Part shown: piece by piece, positions 1-5,540 of the stretch
Layout of the letters: each line of letters starts with the position of its first letter
How positions within the stretch are numbered: position 1 is the stretch's first letter
Assembly (NCBI GenBank): GCA_023412195.1
Contig: JAEYNZ010000013.1
Span: 1-6,010 of the forward strand
Direction: 5' to 3'
Length of the DNA stretch: 6,010 nucleotides
Source of the DNA: Bacteroidota bacterium
GTDB taxonomy: Bacteria; Bacteroidota; Bacteroidia; Bacteroidales; Prolixibacteraceae
Program-made: the position numbers and the translations under genes
The notes under the pieces: generated by a model
What the model saw: only the letters and a program-made list of their open reading frames with translations
The model's database searches: none
Told to the model about the DNA's origin: nothing

Positions 1-190
1 AAATACACGTTTCACGGAAGCCGATTTTACGGAATGCGATTTAGCACGGATCTTTGTTAGACAACTGCGACCTTTCAATGGCCACTTTTGATCATTCCAA
101 TCTCGAAAAACAGATTTCCGAACAGCATTCAACTATTCCATCAACCCCGAGATTGCAGGTCTTCCTGACAAAAATGACGTGATTATTGAT
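1..190 (+). pseudogene. Pentapeptide-repeat protein, 3' end, frameshifted remnant
   Basis: This is the tail of a gene for a pentapeptide-repeat protein (a right-handed beta-helix of A(D/N)LXX units), with its 5' end outside the window. Reading from base 2 gives TRFTEADFTECDLAR. The frame then shifts near base 50 to give DNCDLSMATFDHSNLEK, and shifts back near base 110 to give TDFRTAFNYSINPEI. Without the first shift, a TGA at 89-91 stops translation. The two shifts compensate each other (about +1, then -1). After NPEI the text jumps to AGLPDKNDVIID. From memory of the family, a dozen or so residues usually stand between these blocks, so there is probably an in-frame deletion as well. No stop codon follows the usual C-terminus; the frame runs on into the convergent neighbour. 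The assignment rests on the repeat rhythm and the typical end. Sequencing error at the A-run 106-110 could mimic one lesion but not the deletion. Confidence 0.7.
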
Positions 191-192
191 AC

Positions 193-1107
193 TTACTGCC
201 TTATTATTTTTTTGGCAATTAACCTTCTCCCCTCCTTATCTGAAATTGCAACATAATAAATTCCAGGCATCACATCCAGGTCCATTTTTTTGAGAGGTTC
301 ATCTATTCGGCAATTCATAATTGTCCTGCCATTCCCGTCAGTGATTTTAACCACAATGGTTTTATTGGTGTTGTTTTCTATAAACAGGATTTGATCCATC
401 GGGTTCGGATAAACCTTGATTTGCTGTTCCAGCACAGTAAGTTCTGTCTTCATAAATAAAAAATCAGGAAAACAGCCGGAGAAGGTTGGATTCAGGTATT
501 CCACCCCGTTGTCTTCCTTAAAGCAAATAAATTCCCAGAAATGGGTACCACATGTTGGTATATCTGATATATGGCCTAAAAGTCCATTCTTCACGCTTCC
601 TATTCCTTCAATGATGTAATCCGGATTGTGGAAAAACCAGTTATTGTCCACCTCATATCTTTTACGGAAAACTCCATCCACCCGAACCGAATCAATATCC
701 AGTACTACCGAGTAGAACGAGCCCTTTGGATGGTGAATGATTGTATCTCCAACCTGCTTTGTAAAGTCATACAACAAGTACTCCATGCTGCCAGTTCCTG
801 TATAAATCGTCTCTCCATTGTAAAAAATCTGTTTATTCTCCTCCCTGATGCCACCAATGGCCCTGACAACCGGATTCAGCGTATCACCAGTTTCAAGACA
901 AAGTTTTTTATACAACACCTCATTGATAAGGGTGTCTCCATGAATTGCATATCTCAGAATCGTTGTATCAGGATCCTTTTCCTGACATGTTCCTGCATAA
1001 AAAACATTCCAGTGAACATCCTCAGCGGGAAAAGGAACGTAATTCTGGCTTCTAAGTCCGGGCGTGTAAGCCAGAATAATTGCAAATAAAAACAATACCT
1101 GTTTCAT
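193..1107 (-). CDS. Secreted protein with type IX secretion C-terminal sorting domain
   Basis: The 304-residue protein is probably exported by Sec and then by the type IX secretion system to the cell surface or medium. Residues 1-21 form a signal peptide (MKQVLFLFAIILAY, likely cleavage near RSQ/N). Residues about 231-304 match the Por sorting domain: a YPNP motif at 233-236, an ITDGNGR strand near 255-261, GIYYVAI at 282-288, and a basic end KKIIRQ. The middle, residues 25-220, is an uncharacterised beta-rich region. It contains EGIGS at 167-171, a phrase I associate with T9SS cargo of unknown function, and several cysteines (41, 70, 186, 195, 212). No catalytic motif is visible, so its substrate or role is unknown. 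The start is the first ATG before the signal peptide and has no clear ribosome site. A weak TAnnTTTG-like box (TATATCTG, minus strand, 1135-1142) lies about 27 bases upstream. The gene appears monocistronic. Its stop codon (193-195) nearly touches the converging pentapeptide remnant. Confidence 0.88.
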   Translation of the reverse strand: MKQVLFLFAIILAYTPGLRSQNYVPFPAEDVHWNVFYAGTCQEKDPDTTILRYAIHGDTLINEVLYKKLCLETGDTLNPVVRAIGGIREENKQIFYNGETIYTGTGSMEYLLYDFTKQVGDTIIHHPKGSFYSVVLDIDSVRVDGVFRKRYEVDNNWFFHNPDYIIEGIGSVKNGLLGHISDIPTCGTHFWEFICFKEDNGVEYLNPTFSGCFPDFLFMKTELTVLEQQIKVYPNPMDQILFIENNTNKTIVVKITDGNGRTIMNCRIDEPLKKMDLDVMPGIYYVAISDKEGRRLIAKKIIRQ

Positions 1108-1160
1108 GGTTAATGATTTTTGGAACCTTATAATCAGATATAAATTTAACGATATTTCCT

Positions 1161-1243
1161 GACCGGGTGAAAAAAGATAACCCTGAAAGGCATCTGCTTA
1201 TTAAAAACCAGGAATGATTTGCTGTCAGAATAGTCACGCGGCC
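1161..1243 (+). repeat. Diverged copy A of the 98-bp-family repeat (inverted ends)
   Basis: The copy begins GACCGGGTGA and ends GTCACGCGGCC, an imperfect terminal inverted repeat. Its interior (CATCTGCTTATTAAAAACC, then AGGAAT) aligns with CATCTGCCTATCGAAAACA and AGGAAT in the array at 3105-3400. Length is about 83 bp, against 82 bp for the intact units. It lies in the gap between the ABC exporter and the T9SS cargo gene, upstream of the latter, in the same orientation as the array. Confidence 0.7.
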
Positions 1244-1248
1244 AATTG

Positions 1249-1325
1249 CAATTGGTGACTAAAAAAGCCGTCTTAAAGGCATCTGTAAATCGAAAATCAA
1301 GAAACCCGGGAGTGCGTCACCCCTT
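1249..1325 (+). repeat. Diverged copy B of the 98-bp-family repeat
   Basis: This copy is more decayed than copy A. It starts at GGTGACTAA (1254-1262), carries AAAGGCATCTGTAAATCGAAAA (split here: AAAGGCATCTG at 1275-1285, then ATCGAAAA), and ends GCGTCACCCC at 1315-1322. The left arm of the terminal inverted repeat is largely lost (CAATTGGTGAC in place of GACCGGGTGAC). Together with copy A it accounts for most of the 250-bp gap between the two minus-strand genes. On the minus strand, a GCC/GGC stem followed by six T's (about 1261-1279) could give weak transcription termination after the ABC exporter, but I would not rely on it. Confidence 0.6.
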
Positions 1326-1358
1326 TCAATAAAATACTGCCTTACCCAAAATTCCCCC

Positions 1359-3104
1359 TTAACTCCGCCTTTCTCCGATTTGCTGACGCCACATGGCATA
1401 ATAAAGCCCTTTTTGCATGAGCAGCTTTTCATGTGTACCCGATTCCGTAATTTTCCCCTTCTCCAGCACATAAATTACCTCTGCATGCATGATTGTTGAA
1501 AGCCGGTGGGCAATCAATATGGTAATCTGCTCCCTTCCACCGGAAAACTTTCTGATTGTATTTGTAATTTCATCTTCTGTCAATGAATCGAGAGCTGAGG
1601 TTGCTTCATCAAAAATCAGCAAACGCGGATGACGAAGTATAGCCCGGGCAATAGAAATACGTTGTTTCTCCCCTCCCGATAATTTCATGCCTCCTTCCCC
1701 CAGCATTGTGTTTATTCCCTTTGGTGAATGAAGGATTAACTGCTCGCAGGAGGCCTTTAACAAGGCATCCACGATTTCTGTATCCGTTGCATCGGATTTT
1801 ACAAACAACAAATTTTCCCTGATGGTACCTGCAAACAGCTGGGTGTCCTGCGTAACAAATCCGATTTGCCTTCTCAGTTCGTTGTACCTGATCTGAGTCG
1901 ACGGGGAATCATTAAATAATATTCTTCCTGCATCTGGTTTATACAAACCGACCAACAGCTTTACGAGGGTTGACTTGCCCGAACCCGATGGACCCACAAA
2001 GGCAATGGTCTCACCGGTCTGTACCCTGAATGAGATGTTATCGATGGCATTGCTGGATGCTGTTTTATGACGGAAGACAACATTCTGAAAAGTGATATGT
2101 TCCAGCTTGCCAAAGTCAATATGATTTTCAGGCTTTCTTTCAATGGGCAGCGACATCAGATGATCAAAATTCCCGATGGAGGCTTCTACTTCCCGGAAAC
2201 TCAGGATGATGTTTCCAAAATCCTGTAAAGGACCGAAAATGGAAGTGGAAATGAATTGCATGGCTATCAGTTCCCCTGTTGTCAGTACCTTTCTGAAGAT
2301 CAGCCAGAGCAGGATAAACAGGATAGACTGGCGCAGTATGCTGAGTAAAGTTCCCTGGAGGAAGGCGAGCGTACGCACCTTTCCGACCTTATCCATCTCA
2401 AGCTGATAGATTTTAAGCGTCTGGCTTTTCAACCTCTTTATTTCAGGGAATGTTAACCCCAGGCTTTTTACAAGTTCAATGTTTCTGAGTGATTCCGTTA
2501 TAACACCCGACATCTTATTGGTCTCGCGATTGATTGACCGTTGAATCGTTTTAATCTTTTTGCTTAACAACCCTGTGAGCGATCCCAGAACTAAAATTCC
2601 GATCACAAAAACAGGAATGAGCATCCAGTTTTTCGTTATGGAATACCAGATCAGAAAGCCAACCCCCACAATGGATGAAAATAAAATATTGATAAAGGAA
2701 TTGATGAACATCTGGGTGTCGGTGCGCACCTTCTGCAGAATAGAAAGAGTTTCTCCGCTCCGTTGCTCCTCGAACTCCTGGAATGATAACCGAAGTGTCT
2801 GCCTTAACCCGTCATCAAATATCTGCATTCCAAATTTCTGGACAGCCATGCGGGTAAAATATTCCTGGAACGATTTGGCCGCACGGGCCAGAATGGCAAC
2901 CGCAACAGCTATACCCAGCCAGTATAAAACACCCCTCACCAGTTCCTCCTCAGAAAGGTTATCCGGGTTGGTGGCATAATCATCAATGATCTTCCCAAAA
3001 ATCAGCGGATCGACAAGGCTCAACAACTGGCTTATTCCTGCCAGGACGAGTGAAACAACAATCAGCCACTTCTGTGGCTTTAAATATTTCCACAAATTAT
3101 TCAT
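1359..3104 (-). CDS. ABC exporter half-transporter (fused TMD and ATPase)
   Basis: This 581-residue protein has the length and layout of a type IV ABC exporter half-transporter (the MsbA or multidrug class), expected to act as an inner-membrane dimer driving substrate outward with ATP. Residues 1-310 form the membrane domain, with hydrophobic segments at roughly 13-33, 57-76, 138-157, 160-180, 247-270 and 276-300. The ATPase domain shows Walker A GPSGSGKST (371-379), Q-loop Q419, signature LSGGEKQR (475-482), Walker B LLIFDE (495-500), D-loop SALD (503-506) and H-loop H533, so it should be catalytically competent. The A-loop position, usually aromatic (FRY), reads FRH at 344-346. The substrate cannot be told from sequence; lipid, peptide or drug are all possible. 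The ATG lies only 11 bases from the first unit of the upstream repeat array, and no partner half-transporter is adjacent, which fits a homodimer. Confidence 0.95.
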   Translation of the reverse strand: MNNLWKYLKPQKWLIVVSLVLAGISQLLSLVDPLIFGKIIDDYATNPDNLSEEELVRGVLYWLGIAVAVAILARAAKSFQEYFTRMAVQKFGMQIFDDGLRQTLRLSFQEFEEQRSGETLSILQKVRTDTQMFINSFINILFSSIVGVGFLIWYSITKNWMLIPVFVIGILVLGSLTGLLSKKIKTIQRSINRETNKMSGVITESLRNIELVKSLGLTFPEIKRLKSQTLKIYQLEMDKVGKVRTLAFLQGTLLSILRQSILFILLWLIFRKVLTTGELIAMQFISTSIFGPLQDFGNIILSFREVEASIGNFDHLMSLPIERKPENHIDFGKLEHITFQNVVFRHKTASSNAIDNISFRVQTGETIAFVGPSGSGKSTLVKLLVGLYKPDAGRILFNDSPSTQIRYNELRRQIGFVTQDTQLFAGTIRENLLFVKSDATDTEIVDALLKASCEQLILHSPKGINTMLGEGGMKLSGGEKQRISIARAILRHPRLLIFDEATSALDSLTEDEITNTIRKFSGGREQITILIAHRLSTIMHAEVIYVLEKGKITESGTHEKLLMQKGLYYAMWRQQIGERRS

Positions 3105-3400
3105 ACAGTTTGATTGACCGGATGACTAATATAAACCTTCTTATGATCATCTGCTTATCAAAAACAAGGAATATTCCAGAAAGATCGTCACCCGGACATT
3201 AAAAATGCAGTTTGACCGGGTGACTAACAAAAACCTTCCAAAGATCATCTGCCTATCGAAAACAAGGAATATTCCGGAAAGATCGTCACCCGGGCAATAA
3301 AAGTGCAGTTTGACCGGGTGACTAACAAAAACCTTCCAAAGATCATCTGCCTATCGAAAACAAGGAATATTCCAGAAAGATCGTCACCCCGGGCAGTTTG
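3105..3400 (+). repeat. Tandem array of three 98-bp repeats with terminal inverted repeats
   Basis: Three units lie at 3116-3197, 3214-3295 and 3312-3394, with start-to-start spacing of exactly 98 bp. Each begins GACCGGRTGAC and ends GTCACCC(C)GGRC, so the ends of each 82-bp unit can pair as an 11-bp stem with one or two mismatches. The intervening 16-17 bp are also conserved and end in GCAGTTT. CAGTTTG occurs on both outer edges of the array (3106-3112 and 3394-3400). Units 2 and 3 are nearly identical, differing at single bases such as TTCCGG/TTCCAG and an extra C in the right arm. Unit 1 is more diverged. The inside holds the palindrome GGAATATTCC (3266-3275 in unit 2). No reading frame or transposase is present. 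It could be a non-autonomous mobile element amplified in tandem, a REP-like element, or a structured RNA. Confidence 0.9.
3126..3133 (-). promoter_or_regulatory. Possible -7 promoter box for the ABC exporter, inside repeat unit 1
   Basis: On the minus strand the octamer TATATTAG matches the Bacteroidota -7 element TAnnTTTG at all but one fixed base. It lies 21 bases before the exporter ATG. The nearest upstream TTG is about 25 bases away, slightly farther than the usual -33 spacing. The matching place in repeat units 2 and 3 reads TTTTTGTTAG and lacks the box, so unit 1 may have drifted into a promoter. The evidence is weak. Confidence 0.28.
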
Positions 3401-3402
3401 TT

Positions 3403-3640
3403 TTGGAGGAGATATCTTCAATTTTTAAAAATTATGAGATAGTAGCTTCAAGGAGAATTTCTTGCAACGGAGAAATAGAATTTCTCATTGACTCAATTGA
3501 AAACAAATGTAGATTTTGTGGCAAATCTTACCCTGATGTAAAATTTAAATTTGATGCCCATTCCATACCTGAGTTTATGGGAAATAAAAGTTTATTTTCA
3601 AAATATGAATGTGACACATGTAATTTAAAATACTTTAATC
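3403..3640 (+). pseudogene. Truncated HNH-endonuclease-like protein, N-terminal zinc-binding part
   Basis: The reading frame encodes about 78 residues of an HNH-type nuclease-like protein. CRFC at 36-39 and CDTCN at 70-74 would form the zinc knuckle, and AHSIPEFMGN at 52-61 carries the family's typical His. Known relatives continue past this point, but here the text after KYF is encoded by GC-rich hairpin DNA and is junk up to a stop at 3822. The 5' end also looks damaged: no in-frame ATG exists, the only near start is TTG at 3403, and the open frame upstream (back to TGA at 3319-3321) is repeat-array sequence. GGAGGA at 3405-3410 is not placed to serve a start. The gene therefore appears clipped on both sides by repeats and is probably non-functional. 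It is AT-rich, like the downstream AraC gene and unlike the exporter. The family assignment is from motif memory. Confidence 0.65.
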
Positions 3641-3650
3641 GGTTCCAACT

Positions 3651-3740
3651 GCGCCTGCCTGCCGCAGGCAGGGATTCCCGTTTCGCGGTTCCGTGTCCGC
3701 CAGCTGACGGACAGGAACGCCTGCCGTCTGGCAGGAACGC
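3651..3740. repeat. GC-rich cluster of three palindromes (REP/BIME-like)
   Basis: There are three hairpins in a row. The first pairs CCTGCCTG (3654-3661) with CAGGCAGG (3665-3672) around CCG. The second pairs GTTCC-g-TGTCCG (3688-3699) with CGGACA-GGAAC (3708-3718), with one bulged G. The third pairs CCTGCC (3720-3725) with GGCAGG (3730-3735) around GTCT. CAGGAACGC occurs twice, 20 bp apart (3712-3720 and 3732-3740). The cluster is strikingly GC-rich between AT-rich flanks and replaces the expected remainder of the HNH-like gene. There is no T-run, so it is not a standard terminator. Confidence 0.85.
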
Positions 3741-3826
3741 TTTCCGAAATCCGCCCCGACAACATGTACCAACCGTTGGCAACAATTTAAATACAAGGAT
3801 GTTGATAGTTTATAGAATTTGATTGA

Positions 3827-4702
3827 ATGAATATTTACGAAATACATAAATCCAATCCAGGTATTATTACACAACTGACTTTAAAAGATCTACTATTTTG
3901 CTATTACGAATGTCCTCAAAAGGAAAAAGTCGTCCAGCTTTATTCTAATCATAACCAGTTGACTTTTACATTAAGTGGAAAAAGAATTGTACGACATGGA
4001 ATTAAAAAGTGGACACTAAATAAAAAGCAAGGTTTTTTATTAAAGAGAGGTGCATTTTATCAAGAGTTGCCATACTTCTATGCAGGATGGAAAGTTTTGG
4101 TTATATACCTGAAAGACGATTATTTAAGAAGAATTTTTGAGGAATTCAGACCATACTTAGCATTAGAGAATTTACCTGAAGTGGATGTGGAAATGATTCA
4201 GGAATTTACCATTAACGATAAAATTAAAAATAGTTATAAAAGCCTCCTTCCATATTTCTCTAATCCTCAATTACTGCCTGACTCAATTTTTGAGGGAAAA
4301 TTCAAAGAGCTGCTTTTTAATATTTTCATTCATCCAAATAATAAACAAATTCTAGCTTATATTAATCAAATCATTGACAATTATACCATTCCGGTTTGGG
4401 AAATCATGGAGTCAAATTATTATTACGATTTAAAAATATCTGAATTTGCCGAAATTGCCAATCGTAGCACAAGCACATTCAGGCGCGATTTTGCAAAACA
4501 TTACCAAACTTCGCCGGGGAAATGGCTTACAAATAAAAGGCTCGAAAAAGCTATGCTACTACTAAAAACTTCTGACAAACCAATAAGTGATATAACGTTT
4601 GATTGTGGTTTTAAAAATATATCTCATTTTAGTAAAATATTTAAAGAAAAGTTCGGATTATCGCCCACAAGCTATCGAATGCTAAATAAGAAGCATGAAT
4701 AA
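3827..4702 (+). CDS. AraC-family transcriptional regulator
   Basis: This 291-residue DNA-binding regulator has its two-helix-turn-helix domain at the C-terminus. The first HTH covers about 203-222 (ISEFAEIANRSTSTFRRDF) and the second about 252-272. The AraC signature DITFDCGFKNISHFSK starts at 255 and ends in FGLSPTSYR (276-284), so the domain is complete. Residues 1-170 form a divergent sensing and dimerisation domain that resembles the cupin-like N-termini of ExsA-type regulators (FTLSGKRIVRHG at 47-58). I cannot name its ligand. The start is the first ATG after an in-frame stop, with no obvious Shine-Dalgarno sequence. The gene reads toward the small secreted cupin, 108 bp downstream on the same strand. 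Since that gap carries its own promoter-like box and an inverted repeat, I infer that this regulator controls the cupin gene. Codon use is AT-rich compared with the exporter, consistent with transfer. Confidence 0.93.
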   Translation: MNIYEIHKSNPGIITQLTLKDLLFCYYECPQKEKVVQLYSNHNQLTFTLSGKRIVRHGIKKWTLNKKQGFLLKRGAFYQELPYFYAGWKVLVIYLKDDYLRRIFEEFRPYLALENLPEVDVEMIQEFTINDKIKNSYKSLLPYFSNPQLLPDSIFEGKFKELLFNIFIHPNNKQILAYINQIIDNYTIPVWEIMESNYYYDLKISEFAEIANRSTSTFRRDFAKHYQTSPGKWLTNKRLEKAMLLLKTSDKPISDITFDCGFKNISHFSKIFKEKFGLSPTSYRMLNKKHE

Positions 4703-4765
4703 ATATACCCTGAACAGAAAAACAAAAAGATTGATTTTATAAGAAAAACAAATTAGATACTGGCC

Positions 4766-4809
4766 ATTCTAAATTTGTATTGTATTTATTAATCATTAAA
4801 ATTTAGAAT
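4766..4809. promoter_or_regulatory. Exact 11-bp inverted repeat spanning the cupin promoter (candidate operator)
   Basis: ATTCTAAATTT (4766-4776) and AAATTTAGAAT (4799-4809) are perfect reverse complements. They are separated by 22 bp, so their centres are 33 bp apart, about three helical turns. The left arm overlaps the -7-like box and the right arm ends one base before the cupin ATG. I infer an operator, possibly for the adjacent AraC-type regulator. If transcription starts upstream of the left arm, the same repeat could instead fold as an RNA stem covering the start codon. Confidence 0.6.
4770..4777 (+). promoter_or_regulatory. Candidate Bacteroidota -7 promoter box for the cupin gene
   Basis: TAAATTTG matches the Bacteroidota -7 consensus TAnnTTTG at every fixed position. 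It lies 33 bases before the cupin ATG, leaving a short 5' leader. No good TTG (-33 element) lies at the usual distance; the nearest is at 4731-4733, about 36 bases upstream. The weak -33 region would suit a promoter that needs an activator. Confidence 0.5.
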
Positions 4810-4810
4810 C

Positions 4811-5167
4811 ATGAAGTACTTATTGTTATTACCAATGTTGTTTTTAAACTCTATTTCAATAGGGCAAAATCCAATCACCAATGATTTTGGTGAGAAAGTT
4901 TTAATTGACAACGACAAAATGAAGGTTGTTGAACACGTTAGTCAGCCAAAAGGTGATGTCTGTGGAGTAGGAATGCATCACCACGAACCACATCTGACTA
5001 TTGTTTTAACTGATGCCAAAGTCCGATTTACACCTGAAAATGGACAACCACAAGAAATGGAAGTGAAATCCGGAACATCAATTTGGTTTGATGCTGATGA
5101 AACTCATTCAGTTTCTAATATTGGAATCCAACCAACAAAGATGATTTTGGTATATTTGAAAGAATAA
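4811..5167 (+). CDS. Small secreted cupin-domain protein
   Basis: The 118-residue protein is a single cupin barrel with an export signal. Residues 1-19 are a signal peptide (MKYLLLLPMLFLNSISIGQ, cleavage probably after GQ), so it should act in the periplasm or outside. Cupin motif 1 is represented by GMHHHEPHLTIVL (54-66), offering His 56-58, Glu59 and His61 as metal ligands. Motif 2 gives DETHS (96-100) with His99. Four ligands of the kind that bind Fe, Mn or Ni are therefore present. Cupins cover dioxygenases, isomerases and binding proteins, and nothing here fixes the reaction. Its length suits a lone conserved-barrel cupin. The start follows directly after the inverted repeat. The upstream AraC-type gene is its likely regulator. 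Confidence 0.85.
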   Translation: MKYLLLLPMLFLNSISIGQNPITNDFGEKVLIDNDKMKVVEHVSQPKGDVCGVGMHHHEPHLTIVLTDAKVRFTPENGQPQEMEVKSGTSIWFDADETHSVSNIGIQPTKMILVYLKE

Positions 5168-5193
5168 CAAAACAAAACAGTTACCAATAAATA

Positions 5194-5230
5194 GGACTTC
5201 TTGTGGCACGCAGTGCCCAACAGGAAGTCC
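5194..5230. repeat. Large imperfect hairpin 27 bp after the cupin stop
   Basis: GGACTTC (5194-5200) pairs with GAAGTCC (5224-5230), and GGCAC pairs with GTGCC around a GCA loop within it, giving a nearly full-length palindrome. It may end or protect the cupin transcript. No T-run follows on the plus strand, so it is not a classical intrinsic terminator. It could equally be a REP-like element. Confidence 0.7.
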
Positions 5231-5259
5231 ATGTTGAACTAAATCCCTGCTATGGACTT
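5225..5259. repeat. Second palindrome sharing an arm with the preceding hairpin
   Basis: AAGTCCAT (5225-5232) is an exact reverse complement of ATGGACTT (5252-5259). The left arm is the same DNA that forms the right arm of the 5194-5230 hairpin, so only one of the two structures can form at a time in RNA. Confidence 0.6.
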
Positions 5260-5540
5260 ACCATCGAAGCCAGTTATTCTTTTTGAGTTTTAAGTGGAGA
5301 TTACATTGCCATTCGATCCTGAATGGTTTTTTCTTATCTGGCAATATTTGCAGTTTTTTAATCTGGCTTCTCATCTTGATACATATTTAAACCATTTTAT
5401 TCCAATATAGGCAATACAGTTTACTGCCCCGCCATGCGGAACTTTTGGTGGTAAGTTTTATTTTGTTGTATCTGCAATTTTGGAATAAAATGCCGTTGGT
5501 GTACGAATTCCTGGTCAACTCTTTCATACGATTCATGGTA
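5260..5540. other. Stretch with no convincing gene
   Basis: No reading frame here has recognisable similarity on either strand. The right part (about 5390-5540) lies where the C-terminal half of the minus-strand integrase should be, but neither frame there reads as integrase (no HxxR or catalytic Tyr context). It is probably either heavily decayed or replaced sequence. A short basic reading frame of 38 codons (5258-5374, -) is present but unsupported. Confidence 0.5.

Noticed and set aside
628..1089. Plus-strand 153-codon frame inside the T9SS cargo gene
   Set aside because: It is antisense to a well-supported gene with a signal peptide and sorting domain, and it shows no protein family features.
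1259..1471. Minus-strand 70-codon frame overlapping the end of the exporter
   Set aside because: It lies out of frame over the exporter 3' end and a decayed repeat, with no family resemblance.
2560..2979. Plus-strand 139-codon frame inside the ABC exporter
   Set aside because: It is a shadow of the exporter's membrane domain, with no recognisable motif.
3105..3400. CRISPR array
   Set aside because: The whole 98-bp period is conserved, including the linker between units. There are no unique spacers and no cas genes, and the units are too long.
3528..3874. Minus-strand reading frames of 79-85 codons over the HNH remnant and hairpins
   Set aside because: They are antisense to the HNH and hairpin DNA, and their composition is just the reverse of the GC-rich palindromes.
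5194..5230. Classical rho-independent terminator for the cupin gene
   Set aside because: The hairpin is strong but no run of T follows it on the plus strand.
5258..5374. 38-codon basic reading frame on the minus strand
   Set aside because: There is no homology I recognise and no ribosome site. It overlaps a palindrome and lies in decayed sequence, so chance is the simplest reading.
5387..5540. Continuation of the integrase catalytic domain
   Set aside because: Neither frame yields HxxR or the Tyr nucleophile context, so I ended the remnant where similarity to the KYKKDRI block stops.
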